IMG/VR virus record: IMGVR_UViG_3300010368_000009
Coordinates: 37,447-101,446 of that record
Origin: a virus
DNA: 64,000 nucleotides
Strand: one strand, 5' to 3'
The translations under genes and the position numbers were made by a program. Below the pieces are notes generated by a model. The model made no database searches, was not told the DNA's origin, and saw only the letters and a program-made list of their open reading frames with translations. Every line of letters begins with the position of its first letter. Within the stretch, counting starts at the first letter, position 1. Below, in pieces: positions 55,426 through 64,000 of this stretch.

Positions 55426-58413
55426 CTATACTGCTGGTGCTCTGGGTTCAGCAGCAACACCGGTTGTTCGCCATCTTTGAACATTCATTGATGGACAATC
55501 CTTGCGTTCAGCTGGATTTGAATACGACCCATTGAAATCTCTGTGACCCATTAATTCAGCGGTTGGATATCTACCTTCAAGTTCATCAAGTAGTGTTGAT
55601 AATGCGGCTAGCTGTACTGATCTGAAATTAGCAGCAGCGCGCCCTTCACTATCAATACCGCCAATCAAGCATATACCCAGTGATACATAGTTAACGCCAT
55701 CGGCACCAACGTGAATACCACGAACATTTTCCGGGCTACCAACACTGATACTTCCATCGTATTCAATTATATAATGATATCCAATACGCGACCAACCTCT
55801 AACTCCAACGTGATATCGTTCGATTGATTCTTTATTGTGATTAGGAGCTACAGGCGTAGCTGAACAATGAACTACCAAGTATCTAATGTCATCGGGATCA
55901 AGTACCAACCCTTCACGACTTGTTGATGTGCTACTACCAGCCGCCGATCTATCGGCAGGCGATGTAACACCGTGATCCGATGCTGATTTTTCACCAGCAC
56001 CAGTTGTTCCTACTGCTGGTGGAACAACTCGTCCTTCGGGTTTCCATGGTTCATGTTGTGGCACACGTTTTGCAGCATATGCTTGGTTTGATCCGGGTTG
56101 GGCAGTCTGTGCTTGACCAACGGATGGAGGACCGGGTAGTGGAGCTGTTGGGATTTTTGATGAACTGGCAGCACCGGTTAATGCATTATCAAGAACTCCA
56201 CCTAAATTGCCTATATCAATATTAGGCAAATCAATATTATTAAGCAGACCCGTCACATTTGCTAAGTCTATTCCTAATCCCGATAATCCACCCGACACAA
56301 GATTAGTTAATGCGGATGAACCAAGTGTTCCTATGCTGGAAATCATAGAAGAGATATTAGATGAATTATTAATAAGATCAAGAATCTGACCACCATGCTC
56401 ACGTCCGAATAATCCACGAGCATCATCTAATGTTAATCCACGCTCATTCAATATACCAAGCACCGAACTAATATCGGTTCCTCCGATATTCATTGATTCA
56501 ACATTGACACCAAGACGGTTGAATATATCGATTTGGCCCGCGTTGGGATTTTCTAATGTGCCAGTTAAACTATTCAAAACCGACGAAACGTTTACACGCG
56601 GCGCAGTAATAGAGGATAGTTGTGATACCAACGCGCCTGCTTCTGTTTCTGAAAGATTAGAAGTATTGATATTTGATAAGATACCCGTGGCCTGTTCTCT
56701 AAAGGAATTCAATTCAACTTTACCAAGTATCTGATTTACCTTGGATAATGCTGAACCCTTTGTTGCAATTTCTGCAAAGGCTGTTCCGATATCAGCACCA
56801 AACAGAGTTGTTGCATCAAACTGTGATATACCAGCAAGGTTTATGTTACTCAATACTTGTGTTAATCCAAGCGACGATATGTCGAAATCGGGTAACGATA
56901 ACCCCAAGTTGGATAGAATTCCGAGTTGTGAAATATTAGGGTTTTGTAATAGTTCAATAACTCCCTGTAATTGTGATGGTATATTAGAGATATCAATACC
57001 ATTTTGCGCAAGGGTACTTACCATACTCGATATTTCAGAAACATCGATGCCAACAGATGCCGCAATTGGGCCTAATGCCTCTACTGCACCAGAAAGAACA
57101 CCAGCATCTAACCCGCCTATTAAACTGGAAACATTAACCGAATTCACCATGTCTGTTATTTGACTAGAAGCACCACCCAACGCATTTAGAGTAGTTGCCA
57201 TTGCGGTGGATGATATTGCAAAACTTGGAAGAGATGCGACATCTGCTTCCATATAAACTTGAACACCGGAATCAATACCAACAATACCAGTTCCCCATGC
57301 CAGTAATTTTGATTTTGAACTAATAGATGTAGTTGATGTTGATAGAGTATCTAACCTACCTTGTGACACGAGTTTATAGTTACCAGTTGTGGCAATATCG
57401 TAAGTTCGACCTACATTAGTTTTCAGATAGCCATCAAAGGTTTGATCGGTATTACCGCCCACTTCTAATTTATAATCACCCGCAACCTTATGAATAAAAT
57501 CACCCGCAACATCTAAAATATAATCGCCGTCTGCCCGGACATTGATATCTGCTTCACTGTGAACAGAAATACTGCTTTTGGAATAAACATCAATCTTACC
57601 GTTGTCGGTAATCTCAACCCATGCATTTCCTTGACCGGTTGCTATATAAATGCTGTCTGATACATCAGAGAAGGTGATTTGATGACCACGTGACGTTCTG
57701 AAGCGGATACCCTGTTGTTCAGGAAGGTCGTCCATGATGAATGAGTGGCCCGGTACGCCATCCTTCGGGTGTCCGGGTGTCAGCATGCCAGCGACCTTTG
57801 ATGGGCTTTCACGGGCACTTCCTGACGTTCCAATGCCTCTGATGCGATCATTGGCTAAGCCAGCGTTCAGAATACGCTGTTGTAGATCATCCATCACCTT
57901 GCGGTCTTCGGTATTAGTTTGGGCTTTTTCAGAAACGGGTGCCGGGAATTCATGATTGGAAGAAATGGCACCGGGCACGCCGGGCACTTGGAAATTCTTT
58001 CGTGGTTTCGGTAAGCAACCAAGCCAAATGGCCATTGTTCCGTTGAGGAAACCAACAACTACAATATCACCCTTCCGTGGTTGTGGACCCCAAAAGCCAT
58101 ATGAGTTAGAAAACCCATCTTCGGAACCAAGTGAGTCCGTTGTTCCGAACGATGGCATCATTGGATAACACCAAATGAAACCAACATTGGCACCGTTTTC
58201 TTTCTTCTTACCAGCATATTCCGAAGACCCTGCCGAAAGGTCTGGTATGTTAACCAACACACGACCTTGCTTCTGTGGATCATAGTCATCTTCGACGGTC
58301 GCCCAATATAAACCATTGGTGCGTGCACTTGCTCTACGCTGTTCATCAAATATTTGACGATTGCGTTCCGAGAATCCAGTTTCACTAATAGGTCGTTTAA
58401 TATTTCTACTCAT
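55426..58413 (-). CDS. 5: gp5-like baseplate hub/spike with C-terminal amidase, 995 aa
   Basis: Residues 30-150 form a gp5/VgrG OB domain (YWATVEDDYDPQKQGRVLVN). Residues 230-390 hold the repeats leading into the spike (HQITFSDVSDSIYIATGQGN, SISVHSEADINVRADGDYIL). Residues 410-790 are low-complexity repeats rich in S, N, L, I and G. Residues 840-985 are an amidase_2 domain with zinc ligands in LVVHCSATPV, MGHRDFNG and KDCPSM. T4 gp5 instead has a lysozyme in the middle. The peptidoglycan-cutting activity is thus replaced by an N-acetylmuramoyl-L-alanine amidase at the end. It overlaps the upstream 745-residue gene by 8 bases. Confidence 0.88.
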   Translation of the reverse strand: MSRNIKRPISETGFSERNRQIFDEQRRASARTNGLYWATVEDDYDPQKQGRVLVNIPDLSAGSSEYAGKKKENGANVGFIWCYPMMPSFGTTDSLGSEDGFSNSYGFWGPQPRKGDIVVVGFLNGTMAIWLGCLPKPRKNFQVPGVPGAISSNHEFPAPVSEKAQTNTEDRKVMDDLQQRILNAGLANDRIRGIGTSGSARESPSKVAGMLTPGHPKDGVPGHSFIMDDLPEQQGIRFRTSRGHQITFSDVSDSIYIATGQGNAWVEITDNGKIDVYSKSSISVHSEADINVRADGDYILDVAGDFIHKVAGDYKLEVGGNTDQTFDGYLKTNVGRTYDIATTGNYKLVSQGRLDTLSTSTTSISSKSKLLAWGTGIVGIDSGVQVYMEADVASLPSFAISSTAMATTLNALGGASSQITDMVNSVNVSSLIGGLDAGVLSGAVEALGPIAASVGIDVSEISSMVSTLAQNGIDISNIPSQLQGVIELLQNPNISQLGILSNLGLSLPDFDISSLGLTQVLSNINLAGISQFDATTLFGADIGTAFAEIATKGSALSKVNQILGKVELNSFREQATGILSNINTSNLSETEAGALVSQLSSITAPRVNVSSVLNSLTGTLENPNAGQIDIFNRLGVNVESMNIGGTDISSVLGILNERGLTLDDARGLFGREHGGQILDLINNSSNISSMISSIGTLGSSALTNLVSGGLSGLGIDLANVTGLLNNIDLPNIDIGNLGGVLDNALTGAASSSKIPTAPLPGPPSVGQAQTAQPGSNQAYAAKRVPQHEPWKPEGRVVPPAVGTTGAGEKSASDHGVTSPADRSAAGSSTSTSREGLVLDPDDIRYLVVHCSATPVAPNHNKESIERYHVGVRGWSRIGYHYIIEYDGSISVGSPENVRGIHVGADGVNYVSLGICLIGGIDSEGRAAANFRSVQLAALSTLLDELEGRYPTAELMGHRDFNGSYSNPAERKDCPSMNVQRWRTTGVAAEPRAPAV

Positions 58414-60643
58414 TTGTACTAACTCTATTTCCAGTAGGTGATGCTATTTCTTGGGATAATCTGTAACCCGTGAGCTTTTGATTATAAATCCCGCCTTCAA
58501 AACTATGTTCGACTGATATGATTTGGAAGAATCCACCATAATTTGCACTAAGCAGAATAGGTTTTGTTGTATCAGAGTCTTCATTCATATATTCGCTTTG
58601 GTCTGGATACAATAATTTCAAGTATATGATGTCTGTAGCCAAAGAACTTGCAACTTCATTTGTTGCATTTTCAATCATTTGGTTTTCATTAAGACTGTAT
58701 ATACTCGCTAACCATTGCGGGTCGCCTCTAATATCAAGTCCTTCAAGTTTTATTGACGAAACTCTTAAACTGTTTTCTAATCGTTCTTGATATAGGGCAT
58801 AACCAAATAGAACGTCATTGGGTACGGTTTCATCAGGAGTAGGCGTTGTTCGTGCATTTTGAATCATGTTCCGGTTCATATTACGACGAGACGGGAATAG
58901 ATTTCCAGATGCGGCTTCTTGAGTATTACCGTAAATTTCTGTTATGGTTTTATTAATGGAATTTTCCGAATATAGATTATACGTGGTGTTGTTATTTTGT
59001 TCACTTTCATTAAGAGATACTTCTGTCGAATTGTATCGAGGATCATCTTCCGGTCGTGGAGTAAGATGATTCCAAAATACATTAGCATTCAGTTGAAAAC
59101 TCTTGACTACAGTATTATCACCAGAGAAAACATATTTGTATACCTTCTTCAAGGCACCAGAGCCAATTATTTCAGATGCTCGTTCTCTTGCTGTACTACT
59201 CCAATTGGCTACACTACTTGTACCAGCCGGAGTATATCTATACTCTTTCTTCTTTTCTATATAATAATGAACTTTGACCTTAACCAAATCACCCCAAAAT
59301 CCCATATGCTCTTCGGATGCTTTACTATAATCTAATCGTGCTCTAACAGTATAAACTTCTCTTGGGTAATTATTGGTCATTAACGCGTTTCTACCTTCAG
59401 TAGTATACGTTATTTTATGAAACATATCTTCTCGGATTGATCGACTTCGTGCACTCAACCGGGAACTTGCCACACGTTCTTCATCGTTGCTGGTTTCAGG
59501 TAAGAAATCGAAAGGTTCATCCCGTAATTCGCTCGGGACATGAAAAATATATTTTCTCAATTGTACTTGATCGCCTTGCCAAACCGTTGATTGTTCGACC
59601 TGTGCTTGAATTTCTTCGGCATCATGTTGTCGGGATATTTGATAACCTATTGGTGGTGACCATTTGTAGAATTCGTTGAGATAATTTTGTAGTTCTGTAA
59701 TGTAATCACCAAACGTACTATTACCGTCACTTTCTGATAATTCCAAATCAGTTGGGTTCAGTGTATCATACTCAGGATACATAGCGATATCTTGAACAGG
59801 TAACATCTGTAGTTTATAACTAGTTGAGTTACCGTTGCTTAATTCAGCTTCGATTTGGATAATATGAACAAAGTAACTAAAACTTGTTTCAGTTGTATAA
59901 TGACCTTCGTTTAATATGGTTGTTTCGTGTGTGCTGTCCGGGTTACCGGGTAACTCTGGCGCGATAGATGGCGCATCACCCGAAGTTCCATGAGTGGTGG
60001 ATAATATTGGATACGGGTTAATCACGGGAATTCGTTCAACAAATTCCCCACTGCTTTCTTTATAACCTGAAAACCATATATCTAAACGAAAAATAAATCT
60101 GTTAGGTGGGAAGTATTGTGAATATCCAAGAGTAATTCCTGCTTCGCGTATTGTTCTATCTAACGAGAAACCATACGGTTCTTCAATATCCATACTGAAT
60201 ATAGCGGTGTTTGGTGTTTCTGGATTGACAGTGCTAAGTGAATTGATCGTCTTGAAATTCATAGTCTTGATAAAGAATTGAACAGGTGAAACCCTATCAC
60301 CATATTCTTCGGGGTTACCCCTTGTGGTATCAGACTTGGCAATAAAGAACCTGTTCCCTAATTCTTTCAGGGTTTCACTATCAGTTATTCCCTTATTTGC
60401 ATCACCAACTAAGCTAAGTTCAATGTTATATTTTGTGCTTACATAATCATCTAGTGTGTGCTTGTGGAGTATCTGATGAAGTAATCCTTCATTGTCTTCA
60501 CCAGACAAAATACCATCTGGATTTGATATATCAATTGAGTCACGCGATGGTGGAATCGGGTTTGATCGCCCGCCAACACTATCAGCGGTATCAGCGCCAC
60601 CGGTGATTCTGTTGATCAATGGGCCAAGATTAGGAAGAGGCAT
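58406..60643 (-). CDS. Baseplate hub-region protein, 745 aa
   Basis: The gene lies between the gp53-like and gp5-like genes and overlaps the latter by 8 bases. The protein has a disordered start (PPSRDSIDISNPDGI), several beta-rich domains (NTAIFSMDIEEPYGFSLDRT, RFIFRLDIWFSGYKE) and no catalytic motif. From its place it is a good candidate for the gp27-like hub that holds the spike, but I see no decisive signature. Confidence 0.65.
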   Translation of the reverse strand: MPLPNLGPLINRITGGADTADSVGGRSNPIPPSRDSIDISNPDGILSGEDNEGLLHQILHKHTLDDYVSTKYNIELSLVGDANKGITDSETLKELGNRFFIAKSDTTRGNPEEYGDRVSPVQFFIKTMNFKTINSLSTVNPETPNTAIFSMDIEEPYGFSLDRTIREAGITLGYSQYFPPNRFIFRLDIWFSGYKESSGEFVERIPVINPYPILSTTHGTSGDAPSIAPELPGNPDSTHETTILNEGHYTTETSFSYFVHIIQIEAELSNGNSTSYKLQMLPVQDIAMYPEYDTLNPTDLELSESDGNSTFGDYITELQNYLNEFYKWSPPIGYQISRQHDAEEIQAQVEQSTVWQGDQVQLRKYIFHVPSELRDEPFDFLPETSNDEERVASSRLSARSRSIREDMFHKITYTTEGRNALMTNNYPREVYTVRARLDYSKASEEHMGFWGDLVKVKVHYYIEKKKEYRYTPAGTSSVANWSSTARERASEIIGSGALKKVYKYVFSGDNTVVKSFQLNANVFWNHLTPRPEDDPRYNSTEVSLNESEQNNNTTYNLYSENSINKTITEIYGNTQEAASGNLFPSRRNMNRNMIQNARTTPTPDETVPNDVLFGYALYQERLENSLRVSSIKLEGLDIRGDPQWLASIYSLNENQMIENATNEVASSLATDIIYLKLLYPDQSEYMNEDSDTTKPILLSANYGGFFQIISVEHSFEGGIYNQKLTGYRLSQEIASPTGNRVSTNE

Positions 60644-60927
60644 TAACTAATACTCTTCACGGTTTCGTAACTCGGTATGATGATCGATGCACCAGCTATG
60701 AAATCATAGATCGGGTCTTGCATTCCGTTTCGTTGTGGAATGATCCACCAAAGACTTGGATCACCATATAAATCCAACGCCATTAGATCAGGTGCATGTT
60801 CATATTTTTGATCAATGGTGATCACTGTATCAGAATCCCGCTTGGGAACGACCTTGTGTACATAGTATCCGAGAAAGCCTTTGCTTGTCGGTGTGTTTGT
60901 ATAAACGTGCTTTGAGTTTCTAATCAT
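60643..60927 (-). CDS. 53: Baseplate wedge protein, gp53/LysM-like, 94 aa
   Basis: The core YEHAPDLMALDLYGDPSLWW, followed by IIPQRNGMQDPIYDFIAGAS and IIIP, matches the small gp53-type/LysM baseplate proteins, in which D-L-Y-G-x-P-x-L-W-W and a D-P-I-x-D-F-x-A-G turn are conserved. It overlaps its neighbours on both sides (one base and four bases). Confidence 0.82.
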   Translation of the reverse strand: MIRNSKHVYTNTPTSKGFLGYYVHKVVPKRDSDTVITIDQKYEHAPDLMALDLYGDPSLWWIIPQRNGMQDPIYDFIAGASIIIPSYETVKSIS

Positions 60928-61553
60928 CGGTTTCTAATTAAGTTCCCATTTCTGAAATCGGAAAGACTGAAATCACTCTCACCGAGTCCACGCCAGTAGT
61001 TAGGGGAATGTTGCACGATTAATGAAATATCTCCAAGGTTTAATTTGGCTGGCAACCACGAATAATCACCACCGCCCGGATTTTCAACAGCTACCATATC
61101 AATGTCCTGATCCGACAAATTCATATTGAACCCCTTGAACAATACTGGGACTTTGTGAAACATATATTTCCCAAATGCACTGAAGTGCATGGGTGATGGT
61201 GGTCGGCCAGTCTTAGCAGTACCAAAATCCATCAATGAATAACTACGCATGAAGTGAATAGCAGCCAAGGCGTAACGAGCATTCTCCTTGGTATCACACG
61301 GGAAGATGACATTACCAATATTGATCTGTCTGTTGTCTGTCCCTCTATAAACATTGAATGCCTCATTGGTGTGCGGAATTTCCACACTGTCATAATTCAC
61401 CGCACCCGTTTCCGTAATATTCGGAGTGATCGGGAATATAAGACCACCTGTACGGTAAATCGGATTAAGCGGATGTGTCTCATCGCTTAGTTCACTGCTC
61501 AATAAACCAAAATCAAATGGGGTTAATTTTGCTGCGTCGGTTTCAATACTCAT
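60924..61553 (-). CDS. Baseplate/tail-tube initiation protein (gp48/gp54-type, tentative), 209 aa
   Basis: The protein has a beta-rich body: GLIFPITPNITETGAVNYDS, FPCDTKENARYALAAIHFMR, GRPPSPMHFSAFGKYMFHKV and VLFKGFNMNLSDQDIDMVAV. The run FxAxGxxMFxxVPVLxKGFxxxL is common in tube-initiator proteins of contractile tails. ATG 61553 is chosen over a GTG four codons upstream, with GAGTGAGA before it. It is the first gene of the 12-kb baseplate run and has a late promoter. Confidence 0.65.
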   Translation of the reverse strand: MSIETDAAKLTPFDFGLLSSELSDETHPLNPIYRTGGLIFPITPNITETGAVNYDSVEIPHTNEAFNVYRGTDNRQINIGNVIFPCDTKENARYALAAIHFMRSYSLMDFGTAKTGRPPSPMHFSAFGKYMFHKVPVLFKGFNMNLSDQDIDMVAVENPGGGDYSWLPAKLNLGDISLIVQHSPNYWRGLGESDFSLSDFRNGNLIRNR

Positions 61554-61576
61554 AGAAATTCTCACTCTGATACGAA

Positions 61577-61584
61577 TATTTATG
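61577..61584 (-). promoter_or_regulatory. Late-type promoter of the baseplate operon
   Basis: CATAAATA on the minus strand lies 24 bases before the first baseplate gene. A plus-strand AATAAATA (61586-61593) overlaps the same intergenic region. Confidence 0.65.
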
Positions 61585-61657
61585 AAATAAATACAGTAAA
61601 CCGTATGACTTATAGGAATATGTCATATTATTAGAGTATAAGCCTTGAGGATTCACC

Positions 61658-62275
61658 ATGAACGATACAAAGGACACGCCTACAGAAGTCATTTCGGAAG
61701 CTGCCGAAGACTTGAATACCAGCGAAGAAATCATCGCTGAACCAGTGATTACAGAAGAACCACCTAAGCCGAAACGCAAACGGCAGAAGGCGACTCACTA
61801 TATTAAAAATAATGAGATGCTTGACGAGGTTCGTAAAAGCAAAGCGCGATTGATTGAAAATCCTGATATGGGTGGACAAGCCATCACGCCTAAATTGGCT
61901 GACATGTTTGTTAGGTTGGTTCATCACTATGCAACTAGACAGAACTGGTCTGGTTATTCATATCTTGATGAACTCAAGGGTGAAGCCTTGGTCAACTTGG
62001 TCAACAAGTGGCATAAATTTGATTGCGACCGGTTCGATAAACCATTCGCTTATTATTCTATACTGGTTGAACGATCCTTTAAGGGTCAAATCCAAAAGGA
62101 AAAGAAACCGCAGCGTGTTAGAGATTCTATCATAACATCACGCGGTGAGATGCCTTCGTTTGGTGCACAAGAAGAATATGAAAAAGAATGGAAGGAAAAT
62201 GTGGATGCAAAAGATGCATACGATTCCAACCAGAATGATCGCTTCAATGAACCGAGGGTAACCAATGACGATTGA
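61658..62275 (+). CDS. 55: Late sigma factor, gp55-like, 205 aa
   Basis: After an acidic, probably disordered start, the protein reads KRQKATHYIKNNEMLDEV, ITPKLADMFVRLVHHYATRQ, NWSGYSYLDELKGEALVNLV and FDKPFAYYSILVERSFKGQI. T4 gp55 has the same order: YVNNKELL, a helix ending in N-F-S-G-Y, KQEMI and N-P-H-A-Y. gp55 recognises TATAAATA late promoters with host RNA polymerase. ATG 61658 follows GAGG. The next genes lead to gene 47, as in T4. Confidence 0.88.
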   Translation: MNDTKDTPTEVISEAAEDLNTSEEIIAEPVITEEPPKPKRKRQKATHYIKNNEMLDEVRKSKARLIENPDMGGQAITPKLADMFVRLVHHYATRQNWSGYSYLDELKGEALVNLVNKWHKFDCDRFDKPFAYYSILVERSFKGQIQKEKKPQRVRDSIITSRGEMPSFGAQEEYEKEWKENVDAKDAYDSNQNDRFNEPRVTNDD

Positions 62276-62846
62276 AAATGCTTTTCAACCATTGATCATG
62301 GAACGGGTTATGCTAGCATTGCGTAACCTACTGAATACAGAAAAGCTCGTCATCACCGATGTGGGCACCTATGATGGCAAGAATGTTGTCATAGGTGCCC
62401 GTACTGGTACGATAACAATCCCGTTCGCATTATACTTCAATCAGACACCGACTGTGTATGCAGGGTCAATGAAGACAGGATGGTTTCCTAAATCGCATTA
62501 CATCATTGATAAGTCCGAACATCCCCCATTCAATTATGATGGGTCATTGGTTCGCTTTGAAGAATGTCTACCAAACAAATTTCAACTCAAAGACGAAACC
62601 GAAGATTTGTTAGGATACAAAGCCACTAATAAATTCAAACATATGCATCGTGATAGATGGCACCGTGTGTCTATATCGACAAAGGATTTGGTTGCAGCAG
62701 TACGAGATAACAAAATTCGTAACCTGTGGTCATGGACTTATGAGATTAACATGAACAACGTAACTGGCACGAATGTCATATATTGTAGGAAGAAGCGTGA
62801 CGCTGCCGCTCTAATGAAAGATGATGATCATGAAGTCGTTCGATGA
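62265..62846 (+). CDS. Hypothetical protein, 193 aa
   Basis: It overlaps the gp55-like gene by 11 bases. The product has an N-terminal helix (PLIMERVMLALRNLLNTEKL) and alpha/beta body (VVIGARTGTITIPFALYFNQ, HRDRWHRVSISTKDLVAAVR). No family is recognised. It is co-expressed with the late sigma and gene 47. Confidence 0.65.
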   Translation: MTIENAFQPLIMERVMLALRNLLNTEKLVITDVGTYDGKNVVIGARTGTITIPFALYFNQTPTVYAGSMKTGWFPKSHYIIDKSEHPPFNYDGSLVRFEECLPNKFQLKDETEDLLGYKATNKFKHMHRDRWHRVSISTKDLVAAVRDNKIRNLWSWTYEINMNNVTGTNVIYCRKKRDAAALMKDDDHEVVR

Positions 62847-63294
62847 CGAACCCAGAACCATTCAGGAATTAGCCGAATTCATTGAAACGATTCATAGTGA
62901 CAATCGCAGTGATTGGATGTGGACCAGCAAAGACGCAATGATGTGTCAATGGAAATTCGCTCAAGGGGATTCAGACACCAATGTGTTATTGGTTTATGCA
63001 CTATCCGCGTTGCCTAATGACGATGAACCAATCAATCCAAAGAACATCATCACTTATTATTTTGATCGTTCTGGTAGAGCAGTTGACAGAGCGAGGGGTA
63101 AATTGGTTGATCGCCTGTCAACGATGTTAGAGCATATTGATCAATTAGAATACGTCAATTGTTCTGATACCGAGAGCGAAGACTTGTTTAGTGATGATCC
63201 TATGTTGATTACTGAATTCCGATTCGGTTTTAAGGATGTGAATTTTGTATTAGAAGTTAATCAGAAAAATAATCAATTCATGAAGGGCGAGTGA
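62830..63294 (+). CDS. Hypothetical protein, 154 aa
   Basis: ATG 62830 is preferred among several close ATGs because GAAAG lies 9 bases upstream. The product is acidic with a helical start (EPRTIQELAEFIETIHSDNR) and a beta C-terminus. It overlaps the previous gene by 17 bases. The function is unknown. Confidence 0.62.
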   Translation: MKSFDDEPRTIQELAEFIETIHSDNRSDWMWTSKDAMMCQWKFAQGDSDTNVLLVYALSALPNDDEPINPKNIITYYFDRSGRAVDRARGKLVDRLSTMLEHIDQLEYVNCSDTESEDLFSDDPMLITEFRFGFKDVNFVLEVNQKNNQFMKGE

Positions 63295-63545
63295 TGAGCC
63301 TGTTTTCCACTCTGGATGAATTAGATGCATTCAATAATCGGTTGGTCAATCCAATACGAAATATCGATCATATGAGTACAAAGGCCGGTGTTCTCGGTCA
63401 GATAAACGAAAGCAAAACCGTTGATCCGTCTCGGTTAATGCATAAAGTAGTAATAGCATCAAGACCTGATCGAGAATCCATAGAACTGTTTGCAGAAGAA
63501 TGGTTCATTCGCGATAACTTGGTGTTTGTTTCAAAGGTAAGATGA
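63294..63545 (+). CDS. Hypothetical protein, 83 aa
   Basis: ATG 63294 overlaps the previous stop (TGATG). The product starts MSLFSTLDELDAFNNRL and ends in a beta hairpin with FAEEWFIRDNLVFVSKV. It overlaps the gene 47 start by 4 bases, so it is coupled to it. The function is unknown. Confidence 0.6.
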   Translation: MSLFSTLDELDAFNNRLVNPIRNIDHMSTKAGVLGQINESKTVDPSRLMHKVVIASRPDRESIELFAEEWFIRDNLVFVSKVR

Positions 63546-64000
63546 TGACACCATTATTTAAAAAAGCTGCATCGTTCTCTGATATTCACTTCGGTGAAGA
63601 CGGCGATTCAAAACATCATAACGAATTATGTTTGACATTTGTCAAGTGGTTCATCAAACAATGTAAACTCAATGGTGTATCCCATATCTTCTTCATGGGT
63701 GATTGGCATCATGCTCGTTCCAAGGTTGGCTCCGAAACTCTAAAGTATTCATACGAGGGAACCAAACTACTAAACGATTGTGGCATCCCTGTATACTTCA
63801 TGATCGGTAACCATGATCTATTCTATAGAGACAATAGATCAGTGCATTCGTTACCATGGCTTGCCAGCATGTCTAACATCACCGTTGTAGATAATCCTAC
63901 CTTGGTCGGTGATACGCTGATGGTGCCGTGGATATGTCCCGGTGATGACCTATCTGTGATAGCTCAATCAAAAGCCAAATATGCTTTTGGTCATTTCGAA
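63542..64000 (+). CDS. 47: gp47/SbcD-like nuclease subunit, 5' part (153 codons)
   Basis: The metallophosphoesterase motifs come in order: SDIHFGE, FFMGDWHHARS and MIGNHDLFYR, followed near the window end by YAFGHFE. In T4, gp47 is the nuclease of the gp46-gp47 pair (Mre11-Rad50 type), which resects DNA ends for recombination-dependent replication. ATG 63542 follows AAAGGTAAG. The gene runs off the window. Confidence 0.9.
   Translation, partial: MMTPLFKKAASFSDIHFGEDGDSKHHNELCLTFVKWFIKQCKLNGVSHIFFMGDWHHARSKVGSETLKYSYEGTKLLNDCGIPVYFMIGNHDLFYRDNRSVHSLPWLASMSNITVVDNPTLVGDTLMVPWICPGDDLSVIAQSKAKYAFGHFE

Overview
This window is a gene-dense, AT-rich piece of a large tailed phage genome with T4-like (myovirus) organisation. 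The evidence is a T4-type baseplate cluster (gp6-, gp25-, gp53- and gp5-like proteins), a gp55-like late sigma factor followed by the start of a gp47/SbcD-like nuclease, an rIIA-rIIB pair, late promoters of the form NATAAATA, and eight tRNA genes. The host is probably an alphaproteobacterium. The window encodes a tandem MucR/Ros-type regulator, a family typical of that class, and its other promoters (TTGAC-N16/17-CTATAAGTA) resemble the alphaproteobacterial vegetative consensus. No terminase, capsid or polymerase gene is present.

Layout. 0-5.4 kb: a GNAT-like gene, tRNA-Ser, a Ro60/TROVE protein gene on the minus strand preceded by five tandem Y-RNA-like elements, tRNA-Met and small genes of unknown function. 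5.4-11.7 kb: NAD+ salvage genes (NMN adenylyltransferase-Nudix fusion, then NadV), an unknown minus-strand operon, an HNH nuclease and a Pth2-type peptidyl-tRNA hydrolase. 11.7-18.5 kb: a large protein with a PcfJ-like motif, then rIIA and rIIB. 18.5-22.6 kb: two tRNAs, a 48-residue basic protein, then about 1.6 kb of non-coding, highly structured RNA with tRNA-like elements whose anticodon arms are abnormal, an ATP-grasp gene and a second non-coding stretch ending in a strong terminator. 22.6-27.2 kb: tRNA-Gly, a P-loop kinase-like gene and a small virion-type operon with a PAAR-like spike tip. 27.3-44.2 kb: a 4522-residue repetitive tail fibre, three related short fibre proteins and two assembly-like proteins. 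44.2-49.5 kb: three tRNAs, a second HNH gene gated by a hairpin that contains a promoter, an exonuclease, a probable virion protein and the MucR-like regulator. 49.5-61.6 kb: baseplate genes on the minus strand, interrupted by a plus-strand RpoH-like sigma factor. 61.6-64 kb: gp55-like sigma factor, three small genes and the 5' part of gene 47.

How it may work together. TATAAGTA promoters drive the tRNAs, NAD+ genes and structured RNAs. NATAAATA promoters lie in front of structural genes and fit the gp55-like factor. The most unusual content is RNA: a Ro-Y RNA operon in which two Y RNAs carry circularly permuted tRNA-like modules, and a separate cluster of structured RNAs with tRNA-like acceptor/T-arm domains. 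All functions are inferred by reading the sequence; no database search or RNA folding program was run.
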